A stretch of 49,434 bases of DNA from positions 1 to 49,434 of the forward strand of contig NZ_WBKT01000029.1 of the NCBI RefSeq assembly GCF_008868175.1, in the 5' to 3' direction. This document shows, one piece after another, positions 43,308 through 49,434 of the stretch. The translations under genes and the position numbers were made by a program. A model generated the notes under the pieces. That model did not search any database. It saw only the letters and a program-made list of their open reading frames with translations, and was not told the origin of the DNA. This stretch comes from Micromonospora sp. AMSO31t. GTDB lineage: Bacteria; Actinomycetota; Actinomycetes; Mycobacteriales; Micromonosporaceae. Numbering within the stretch: position 1 is the first letter of the stretch; each line of letters opens with the position of its first letter.

Positions 43308-45149
43308 ATGGTCTCCCCCACCGATGAGCGGACCGAGGACGCGCTGCGGGTGCTGCGCCGGGTGTTCGGCTACGACGCCTTCCGCGGCTTCCAGCACGAG
43401 GTCGTCGAGCACGTGGTGGCCGGCGGCGACGCGCTGGTGCTCATGCCGACCGGGGGCGGCAAGTCGCTCTGCTACCAGATCCCGGCGCTGATCCGCGACG
43501 GCGTGGCGGTGGTCGTCTCGCCGCTCATCGCGCTCATGCAGGACCAGGTCGACGCGCTCACCGCGGTCGGCGTCCGGGCCGGGTTCCTCAACTCGACCCA
43601 GGATCTCGCCGAGCGGCGGCGGGTCGAGGCGGCGTTCCTCGCCGGCGAGCTCGACCTGCTCTACCTCGCCCCGGAGGCGCTGGCGACGCGCGCCACCGTC
43701 GCCTTGCTGGAGCGCGGGCGGATCGCGCTCTTCGCGATCGACGAGGCGCACTGCGTCTCGCAGTGGGGGCACGACTTCCGCCCCGACTACCTCAACCTGT
43801 CGATGCTGCACGAGCGCTGGCCGGGAGTGCCACGGATCGCGCTGACCGCCACCGCCACCCAGGCCACCCGCGCGGAGATCGCCACCCGGCTCAAGCTCAC
43901 CGACGCCCGGCACTTCGTGGCCAGCTTCGACCGGCCCAACATCCAGTACCGGATCGTGCCCAAGCGGGAGCCGCGCAAGCAGCTGCTCGCCCTGCTGCGC
44001 GACGAGCACCCCGGTGACGCCGGCATCGTCTACTGCCTGTCCCGCGCCTCCGTCGACAAGACCGCCGAGTTCCTGGTCGCCAACGGCATCGCGGCGCTGC
44101 CCTACCACGCCGGGCTCGACGCGGCGACCAGAGCGGCCAACCAGCAGCGCTTCCTGCGCGAGGACGGCCTCGTCATGGTCGCCACCATCGCCTTCGGCAT
44201 GGGGATCGACAAGCCCGACGTCCGCTTCGTCGCCCACCTCGACCTGCCCAAGTCGGTGGAGGGCTACTACCAGGAGACCGGCCGCGCCGGGCGCGACGGG
44301 CTGCCGTCGACGGCCTGGCTCGCGTACGGGCTCCAGGACGTGGTGCAGCAGCGCAAGATGATCGAGACGTCGGAGGGCGACCTGGCCCACCGGCGCAACC
44401 TCGCCACCCACCTCGACGCCATGCTGGCGCTCTGCGAGACGGTCCGCTGCCGCCGGGCACAACTCCTCGAATACTTCGGCGAGGGCGGCACGGCCAACTG
44501 CGGCAACTGCGACACCTGCCTGGAGCCGCCGGAGTCCTGGGACGGCACGGTCGCCGCCCAGAAGCTGCTCTCCACCGTCTACCGGCTCGATCGCGAACGC
44601 AACCAGCGCTTCGGCGCCGGGCACTGCGTGGACATCCTGCTCGGCAAGCGCACCGACAAGATCGACCAACACGGCCACGACTCGCTGAGCACCTTCGGCA
44701 TCGGCACCGACCTGCGCGATGCCGAGTGGCGGGGCGTGGTGCGGCAACTCCTTGCCGAGGGCCTGCTCGCCGTCGAGGGCGACTACGGCACGCTGGCCCT
44801 CACCGAGGCGAGCGCCGAGGTGCTCGGCCGCCGGCGCACGGTCACCATGCGGCGGGAGCCGGAGCGCCCGGCGTCCGGCCGGTCCGCCAAGCCCCGGGGC
44901 GCGGCCACCGTGGTGGCCGACCTGGCCCCGGCCGCCGTCCCGGTGTTCGAGCGGCTCCGCGCCTGGCGGGCGGCCACCGCCAAGGAACAGGGCGTCCCGG
45001 CGTACGTCATCTTCCACGACGCCACGCTGCGGCAGATCGCCACCGAGGCGCCCACCTCGCTGGCCGAGCTGTCCCGCATCAGCGGCGTCGGCGACAACAA
45101 ACTGGCCAAGTACGGCGAGGGGATCCTCGCCGTACTCGCGGAGTCCTGA
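43308..45149 (+). CDS. recQ: ATP-dependent DNA helicase RecQ
   Basis: A 613-residue 3'-5' helicase. Superfamily-2 motifs: [14 protein letters not shown] (46-59), [46 protein letters not shown] and [14 protein letters not shown] zinc-binding region (CRRAQLL to NCGNCDTCL), an RQC winged helix and a C-terminal HRDC domain (about 540-613) complete the RecQ layout. It takes part in recombinational repair. Confidence 0.96.
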   Translation: MVSPTDERTEDALRVLRRVFGYDAFRGFQHEVVEHVVAGGDALVLMPTGGGKSLCYQIPALIRDGVAVVVSPLIALMQDQVDALTAVGVRAGFLNSTQDLAERRRVEAAFLAGELDLLYLAPEALATRATVALLERGRIALFAIDEAHCVSQWGHDFRPDYLNLSMLHERWPGVPRIALTATATQATRAEIATRLKLTDARHFVASFDRPNIQYRIVPKREPRKQLLALLRDEHPGDAGIVYCLSRASVDKTAEFLVANGIAALPYHAGLDAATRAANQQRFLREDGLVMVATIAFGMGIDKPDVRFVAHLDLPKSVEGYYQETGRAGRDGLPSTAWLAYGLQDVVQQRKMIETSEGDLAHRRNLATHLDAMLALCETVRCRRAQLLEYFGEGGTANCGNCDTCLEPPESWDGTVAAQKLLSTVYRLDRERNQRFGAGHCVDILLGKRTDKIDQHGHDSLSTFGIGTDLRDAEWRGVVRQLLAEGLLAVEGDYGTLALTEASAEVLGRRRTVTMRREPERPASGRSAKPRGAATVVADLAPAAVPVFERLRAWRAATAKEQGVPAYVIFHDATLRQIATEAPTSLAELSRISGVGDNKLAKYGEGILAVLAES

Positions 45150-45165
45150 GCGGTCTGGAGACACG

Positions 45166-45202
45166 ACGAAGGGCCGGCCCCTTGTGGGGGCCGGCCCTTC
45201 GT
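45166..45202. terminator. bidirectional terminator, recQ / C39 peptidase
   Basis: A perfect 16-bp stem (45166-45181 with 45187-45202) and a five-base loop separate convergent genes. Confidence 0.8.
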
Positions 45203-45228
45203 GCTCGCTCCTGTCAGCGGATAGCCGG

Positions 45229-45882
45229 TCAGGAGGCGCTGTAGCCGCGGGTGGCGATCCAGTCGGCGAGGTTGTCCACGCTCATCCGGTAGGAGGCCAT
45301 GTTCGGGTCGGCCGAGTCCGCGATGGTCACGGTCTTCCCGCCGTCGCGGTAGCCCACGACGCTGATGTAGTGGCCGCCTTCGAAGGAGTGGGTGTTGCCG
45401 TCGGTGTCGGTGGCGGTGCCGGCGATGTTGGCGACCACGGCGCGGCCGTCGTCGACGGTGCGCACGATGTCGGCGCGCAGGGTGTCGGTCTGCTTGTCGT
45501 CGGCCTTGCCGTCCTTGATTTCGACGGAGTGGTAGGTCTTGCCGGTTTCCTTGTTCAGCACCGGGGTGATGTCGTTGATGCTGTTGGTGCCGTTCTCGGT
45601 GGTGCCCATCTCCTTGGCCATGGCGTCGACGTCGATGTTCTTGCCGAGCACGCTGATGGCGTTGCGGGCGGCGGCGGGGCCGCAGTAGTAGAAGTTGGGC
45701 TGCGCCTCGTAGCGGACGTCGAGTTCCCGCTCGCCGTGGCCCTTGCGGTCGGTGGCGACCTGGGCGGTCTTCTCGGCGGGGGTGGCCTGGGCGGCGATCG
45801 CGGGACCGGCGATACCCACGGTGGTGGCGGCGAAGCCGGCAGCGGTCAGAACGGTGTTCCGCAGCATGGTGTTGGTACGCAT
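45229..45882 (-). CDS. secreted C39-like cysteine peptidase
   Basis: A 217-residue protein with a Sec signal peptide (MLRNTVLTAAGFAATTVGIAGPAIAAQA, cleavage near 31) and a C39/papain-like domain. The likely catalytic residues are Cys67 in NFYYCGPAAARNA, His171 in GGHYISVVGY and an Asp in ADSADPN. There is no ABC transporter domain, so it is probably a free extracellular peptidase or an inhibitor-sensitive relative. Three ECF-type promoter matches lie upstream, implying stress control. Confidence 0.85.
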   Translation of the reverse strand: MRTNTMLRNTVLTAAGFAATTVGIAGPAIAAQATPAEKTAQVATDRKGHGERELDVRYEAQPNFYYCGPAAARNAISVLGKNIDVDAMAKEMGTTENGTNSINDITPVLNKETGKTYHSVEIKDGKADDKQTDTLRADIVRTVDDGRAVVANIAGTATDTDGNTHSFEGGHYISVVGYRDGGKTVTIADSADPNMASYRMSVDNLADWIATRGYSAS

Positions 45883-46020
45883 GATGAGATCAACGCCTTT
45901 CCGTTCGGGGGTGCACAGCACACGCGCAGGGGGGTGCGCAAAGAGTGCCGCTGAAAGGGGGGAAAGTCTTCGGGATGCCCGGCGATCAGCAGGTGACCTG
46001 CTCGGGCGGTCCGGGGATGT

Positions 46021-46046
46021 AACCACCGGCGGCGGGGAGGCATTCC
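46021..46046 (-). promoter_or_regulatory. ECF-type promoter match, proximal
   Basis: Minus strand GGAAT (46046-46042), 18-base spacer, GTT (46023-46021), continuing ACATCCCC. GGAAT-N18/19-GTT is the SigR/SigH-type consensus. The gene starts about 140 bases downstream. Confidence 0.6.
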
Positions 46047-46090
46047 CTGACTGGCCGGCGCGGACCAGTGGTGCACGGTCCGGGGGATGT

Positions 46091-46115
46091 AACGACCGGC
46101 GGGGCCGGTCATTCC
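46091..46115 (-). promoter_or_regulatory. ECF-type promoter match, middle
   Basis: GGAAT (46115-46111), 17-base spacer, GTT (46093-46091), continuing ACATCCCC as in the proximal copy. Confidence 0.58.
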
Positions 46116-46166
46116 GGCCGGGGCTGGCTCGCTCGGGAGCGGGCTGCTCCGCGGTCTGCCATGTAC

Positions 46167-46192
46167 AACGACCCCGCACCCGCCATGATTCC
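46167..46192 (-). promoter_or_regulatory. ECF-type promoter match, distal
   Basis: GGAAT (46192-46188), 18-base spacer, GTT (46169-46167), continuing GTACATGG. Less like the other two after GTT, but the same core and spacing. Confidence 0.5.
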
Positions 46193-46328
46193 GCCCCGAC
46201 GGTGGCGCCGACCACCCGCAACAACCGGCCGAAACGGACACCCGACGCAACCGTCGGGCGCAAAACAGACACATACCCCAGGCCGCGCAAGTCACCGCCG
46301 CCGATCTTGGAGACTTCCCAGCGGGGTC

Positions 46329-46382
46329 GATCAAGAGGTTTGCGTCGCGGTCCGGCCCAATCCCGACGCAAACTTCTTGATC
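46329..46382. repeat. 19-bp inverted repeat, 16-bp spacer
   Basis: GATCAAGAGGTTTGCGTCG (46329-46347) and its complement at 46364-46382 differ at one position. It is just upstream of the arsC-like gene. It could be a cruciform/REP-like element, a terminator-like hairpin or an operator. It is clearly lower in GC than its surroundings. Confidence 0.75.
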
Positions 46383-46405
46383 AACGCGGGTGGGGGCGTG
46401 CCACC

Positions 46406-46783
46406 ATGTCGGGCATGGAGATCTGGAACAACCCGTCCTGCTCGAAGTGCGCCACCGCCCGTGCGTCCCTGGACGAGGCGCGGGTGCCCTACCGGCTGCG
46501 GGCGTACCTGGCGGAGCCGCCGAGCACGGAGGAGTTGACCGAGGTGCTGCGCCGGCTGGACGCCCGGGCGTGGGACATCTGCCGCACCGGCGAGCCGGCC
46601 GCGACCGCGCTGGGCATGGCGGACTGGCCCCGCGACGACGCCACGGAGCCGCGCTGGGTCGCCGCGATGGTCGCGCACCCAGAGCTGATCCAGCGCCCGA
46701 TCCTGCTGCTGGACGACGGCAGCGCGCTGGTCGGTCGTACCCCGGAGGCCCTGGACGAGGCGGTGCGCCGCAGCGACCGGTGA
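46406..46783 (+). CDS. ArsC/Spx-family protein (arsenate reductase-like)
   Basis: A 125-residue thioredoxin-fold protein. The N-terminal active site is NPSCSKCATA (CxxC, about 11-14), and the conserved region LIQRPILLLDDG holds the usual Arg. Family members include glutaredoxin-linked arsenate reductases and regulators such as YffB/Spx. No other arsenic gene is nearby, so arsenate reduction is not assured. ATG 46406 is used; ATG 46415 (MEIWNNPS) is an alternative matching the family start. Confidence 0.85.
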   Translation: MSGMEIWNNPSCSKCATARASLDEARVPYRLRAYLAEPPSTEELTEVLRRLDARAWDICRTGEPAATALGMADWPRDDATEPRWVAAMVAHPELIQRPILLLDDGSALVGRTPEALDEAVRRSDR

Positions 46784-46795
46784 GCCGGCGGTGGG

Positions 46796-46975
46796 TCAGG
46801 AGGGCCGGTCGCCGGCCTTCGCGTGCCGCTCGCGCAGCCGGTCCCGGATCTCCTCCGGGGTGTACGCCCGGCGCCGCCGTTCCGCCCGGGCCACGACCAC
46901 ACCGGTCGCCGCCACGCCGGCGAGGCCGGCCAGGCCGAGCAGCTTCCACCACCGCATCCGTTGCCGCTTCGGCAT
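46796..46975 (-). CDS. small single-helix membrane protein
   Basis: A 59-residue protein: basic N-terminus MPKRQRMRWW, one transmembrane helix (LLGLAGLAGVAATGVVVA), then a charged tail (RAERRRRAYTPEEIRDRLRERHAKAG). ATG 46975 has GGAGG eight bases upstream, and this ribosome site lies over the start codon of the divergent gene. Function unknown; small conserved membrane proteins of this shape are common in actinobacteria. Confidence 0.75.
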   Translation of the reverse strand: MPKRQRMRWWKLLGLAGLAGVAATGVVVARAERRRRAYTPEEIRDRLRERHAKAGDRPS

Positions 46976-46988
46976 AGGGTGATCCTCC

Positions 46989-47651
46989 ATGAGCATCAGC
47001 CTGGACGAGGCGGTGGAGCTGACCCGCACCGGCGACCTGTGGGTCTTCCGCGGGCGCAGCGTGCCGGACCGCGCCATCCAGCTCACTACGAACAGCCCAG
47101 TCAACCACGTGGGCATGGCCGTGGTGCTGGACGACATGCCGCCGCTGATGTGGCACGCCGAGTTGGGCCGCTCGCTGCCGGACCTGTGGACCGGCACCCA
47201 CCAGCGCGGTGTGCAGCTGCACGACCTGCGGGACGCGGTCTGCGTGTGGGCCAACCGGTACGGCCAGCGGGCCTGGCTGCGCCAGCTCGAACCGCCGGCG
47301 GACACCACGATGGAGGAGGCGGTGCTGCGCACCGTGGCCCGCCTCGACGGCACACCGTTCCCGTCCACGGCGCAGCTCGCCTGGCGCTGGGCGCGCGGCC
47401 GGGTGCCGAACCTGCGTCCCGGCCGACCCTCCAGGGCCGACGGTGGCGGTGTGCCGGTCCGCGACCGGGCGCTGGAGACCGCGTACTGCGCGGAGGTGGT
47501 GGCCGTGACCTACGAGGCGATGGGGTTGCTGCCCGCGGGGCGCCGGCCCAACTGGTACGACCCGGGGCGGTTCTGGAGCGGCGACGACCTCGACCTCGCG
47601 GGCGGCGCCCAGCTCGGGGCGGAGATCGAGGTACGCATCCCACCCCGCTGA
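46989..47651 (+). CDS. permuted papain-fold (YiiX/NlpC-P60-like) protein
   Basis: A 220-residue protein. His40 (SPVNHVGMAVVLDD) precedes Cys167 (ETAYCAEVVAVTYEAMGLL), the reversed order seen in YiiX/YebB-type NlpC/P60 relatives with a circularly permuted papain fold. The N-terminal LTRTGDLWVFRGRSVPDRAIQL also fits that group. No signal peptide, so it may act in the cytosol or as a lipid/thioester hydrolase. Start codons of this gene and the minus-strand neighbour are only 13 bases apart. Confidence 0.78.
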   Translation: MSISLDEAVELTRTGDLWVFRGRSVPDRAIQLTTNSPVNHVGMAVVLDDMPPLMWHAELGRSLPDLWTGTHQRGVQLHDLRDAVCVWANRYGQRAWLRQLEPPADTTMEEAVLRTVARLDGTPFPSTAQLAWRWARGRVPNLRPGRPSRADGGGVPVRDRALETAYCAEVVAVTYEAMGLLPAGRRPNWYDPGRFWSGDDLDLAGGAQLGAEIEVRIPPR

Positions 47652-47679
47652 CCAGGTTTGCCGGGTCCGCCGTCCGGCA

Positions 47680-48081
47680 ATGGAGACGGGCGTGACGGCT
47701 TCCACGGACCTCGACACGCTCGCCGACTTCTTCGACCGGTACGGCGTGGCGCTGACCACCGCCGACGTGCCCGCCATCGCCGGCTGCTACGCGCTGCCGG
47801 GGCTGGTGGTCGCCGACACGTACAGCTTCTCGTTCGCCTCGCCGGCCGCCGTGGCGCTCAGCTTCGTCGGCGCCGCCCCCGACTACCAGGAGCGGGAACT
47901 GGTCGCCGCCCACGCGCTGATCGAGGACGTGCAGCAGGTCTCCGCGCTGCTCAGCGAGGTGGCGGTGCGCTGGGAGTTCCTGGACAGCCAGGGCCGGTCG
48001 GTGCCCGGCGAGCGCTACCGCTACCTGCTGCGGGCCACCGACGACGGCCCGGCCATCTGCACCGTCATCCGCACCGCCTGA
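47680..48081 (+). CDS. NTF2/SnoaL-like hypothetical protein
   Basis: A 133-residue protein of likely NTF2-like cone fold: N-terminal helices TLADFFDRYGVALTTADVPAIAGCYALPGLVV, then beta strands ending YRYLLRATDDGPAICTVIRTA. No catalytic residues can be assigned. ATG 47680 and GTG 47692 are both possible. Possibly cotranscribed with the upstream papain-fold gene (28-base gap). Confidence 0.75.
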   Translation: METGVTASTDLDTLADFFDRYGVALTTADVPAIAGCYALPGLVVADTYSFSFASPAAVALSFVGAAPDYQERELVAAHALIEDVQQVSALLSEVAVRWEFLDSQGRSVPGERYRYLLRATDDGPAICTVIRTA

Positions 48082-48111
48082 ACGCGGCGGCCAGCTCGAC
48101 GCGCGGACGGC

Positions 48112-49148
48112 TCAGCGGACCAGCTCCGGGTGGCGGGGCACCGCGTCGAGCCGTGGGCCGCCGGCCGCCACGTCGGACACGAAGTCGTCGACGGCCTCCC
48201 GGGTGACGCCGGGCATGCAGATCAGGTGACTGCGGCCGGCGCTGCTGGCCAGCACCCACTTCGCCGTCACGGCCGGGGGCGGGGTGGGGAAGACGACCGT
48301 GAAGGCGTGCTCGTGCCGCCAGGCCGGCCAGCCCACCTCGTTGAGCCGCGCCACCGCGTACGCGGCCAGCTCCCGGGCCCGCTCGGCGCGCTGCCGCAGG
48401 CCGTCGTGGCCGAGGCTGCGGATCGCGTACCAGAGCAGCAGCGCGGAGTGGCCGCTGCGGGAGCCGCTGATCGTGGTGTCCACCGTGCCGGTGTAGTTGG
48501 CGTACGGGGCGAGCTGCTGTTGGAGGGTGCGGCGGGTCAGCACCACCCCGCACGGCACCGGGGTGCCGAGGAACTTGTAGCCGGAGACGGAGATGCTGTC
48601 GACGCTCGCGTCCAGCCGCAGCGTGGGCCGCCCGGCGGCCAGCGCCAGCGGGACACCGGACCACCACCGAAATCCAGGCCGAGGATGTCGACGCACTTGG
48701 GCAGCGAGTAGTGGGCGTCGGCGGAGTGGTAGACCAGCGCCTCGGGAAGCCGGGCCCGGGCCAGGTAGAGGCCGTAGAGGTTGCCCTCGGTGCCGCCGGA
48801 GGTGAGGTAGCCCCAGCGGTCGCCGGCCGGGGCCCGGAACAGGTCGCCGAACCAGTCGAGCACCTCCCGCTCGTACCGCTTCGTGTGGTTCGCGCCGTCC
48901 GGGTCGGTCCACGGGTCGCCGATGTTGTTGAGGAGGGAGCCGAACAGGGGCGCCAGCGGGCTGTAGTCGATGTCGGTGGCGACCGGGAAGCCGACGTGCG
49001 TCCGCCGCCCGGCGACCGCGGCCGATCCGACCGCGGTGAGTTCCGCGAGGAGCTCCTCGGGACGCGCGACGGAACCGTCACGGCCTGGGTCGGCTGGCAA
49101 CACGGCGCTCCCTCGTCGTCCCGGTGGACAGCGCACAGAGTGGACCAT
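48112..49148 (-). pseudogene. histidine-decarboxylase-like PLP enzyme, deleted and frameshifted
   Basis: From ATG 49148 the first frame encodes the N-terminal part of a group II PLP decarboxylase resembling histidine decarboxylase (DIDYSPLAPLFGSLLNNIGDP, ANHTKRYEREV, YLTSGGTEGNLYGLYLAR, SADAHYSLPK). At about 48655-48672 it leaves frame. The other frame supplies SGVPLALAAGRPTLRLDASVD, the Schiff-base Lys in ISVSGYKFLGTP and the rest to 48112. Roughly 80 residues expected between them, including the cofactor-pyridine Asp in a HVDAA-type motif, are missing. The product cannot be a functional decarboxylase as sequenced. Confidence 0.75.
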
Positions 49149-49234
49149 GAGTCACGGAGAGCGGGCAAGCGTTACCAACGTGGCCACCAATTGTCCATAT
49201 TGGCCGCATCCGACCACGGTGGACGCCACCGCCG

Positions 49235-49252
49235 ACTGACTGATCAGTCAGT
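49235..49252. promoter_or_regulatory. 18-bp palindrome, TetR-type operator candidate
   Basis: ACTGACTGATCAGTCAGT is a perfect palindrome between the hdc-like gene and the gene starting at 49347. TetR-family operators often have the form TGACTGATCAGTCA. The regulator is not in the window. Confidence 0.55.
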
Positions 49253-49346
49253 GGACCGGGCGCCGAAATGCCTGCGGACAGTTGATAACGCGTGCACTCA
49301 GTGAAATCATCGGCCGGGCTCATTCCCGTCAGCCAGGAGCTGCCAC

Positions 49347-49434
49347 GTGTCGCAGGACCACCGGTCACCGTTGCCGCGCCCGCCCTATGAGGACACCTGT
49401 GACGGCGGCACGGCCGACCGGCCGCCGTACCCGC
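49347..49434 (+). CDS. start of an unidentified gene (partial)
   Basis: GTG 49347 has AGGAG about eight bases upstream and opens MSQDHRSPLPRPPYEDTCDG, running off the window after 29 codons. Pro-rich, no family recognisable. Confidence 0.5.
   Translation, partial: MSQDHRSPLPRPPYEDTCDGGTADRPPYP

Larger units (their letters stand above)
45883..46405. other. long regulatory intergenic region
   Basis: These 523 bases contain no convincing gene. They hold the three ECF-type promoter matches for the peptidase gene, a 7-bp hairpin CCCGACG/CGTCGGG at 46242-46259, and a large inverted repeat (46329-46382) ahead of the arsC-like gene. Confidence 0.7.

Noticed and set aside
43104..45164. Minus-strand open frame opposite recQ
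   Set aside because: Antisense to a complete RecQ helicase; composition is that of a codon-position shadow.
46012..46192. Tandem ECF promoter cores being a CRISPR or simple repeat array
   Set aside because: Only the short cores and part of the flanks recur, without constant repeat length or unique equal spacers.
48112..49148. Programmed frameshift in the decarboxylase gene
   Set aside because: A segment encoding essential residues is missing, so a frameshift alone would not restore an active enzyme.

Overview
The window is very GC-rich, gene-dense chromosomal DNA from an actinobacterium. The gene set (whiA, rbpA, opcA, an acVLRF1-type release factor, mycobacterial-type SUF operon, LysE and ABC-F genes), frequent GTG starts, four-base ATGA/GTGA overlaps and several apparently leaderless genes fit a filamentous actinomycete, most likely Micromonosporaceae (Micromonospora-like). 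That family assignment is inference. No prophage, insertion sequence, CRISPR, rRNA or tRNA was seen.

Layout. 1-2.8 kb (+): the Gly/Cys tail of an upstream protein, a DUF692/MNIO enzyme and a small partner (a likely peptide-modification cassette), an atypical SDR protein and a Mug-type DNA glycosylase. 2.8-8.4 kb (-): a DrrAB-like ABC exporter with a MerR regulator, a large ABC exporter, an enoyl-CoA hydratase/isomerase-family protein and a small HTH protein. 8.6-14.6 kb: a decayed cadD-like gene, an ABC-F ATPase with a possible uORF/hairpin leader, a neutral zinc metallopeptidase, a secreted RCC1-repeat propeller interrupted by a one-base frameshift, acVLRF1 and a LysE exporter. 14.75-21.85 kb: a MazG-like gene facing the SUF iron-sulfur operon sufR-sufB-sufD-Rieske-sufC-sufS-sufU-sufT. 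21.95-27.2 kb: heme A genes ctaA and ctaB, separated by a beta-helix protein, an ATP-grasp protein and a small conserved protein.

27.4-36 kb (+) is a pentose-phosphate block, tkt-tal-pgi-zwf-opcA-pgl. Facing it (36-43 kb, -) are rbpA, secG, tpiA, pgk, gap, whiA, yvcK and rapZ, i.e. triose-phosphate glycolysis linked to a cell-wall/sporulation regulatory trio. recQ follows on +. 45.2-49.4 kb is an accessory tail: a secreted C39-family peptidase behind three tandem ECF-type promoter matches, an ArsC/Spx-family protein, a membrane miniprotein divergent from a permuted papain-fold protein, an NTF2-like protein, a histidine-decarboxylase pseudogene, and the first codons of another gene next to an 18-bp palindrome.

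Three genes (cadD-like, RCC1, hdc-like) are frame-disrupted; two of them also lack internal sequence. The most interesting items are the MNIO cassette at the left edge, the ECF promoter triplet with its adjacent inverted repeat, the structured leader of the RCC1 gene, and the ABC-F leader.
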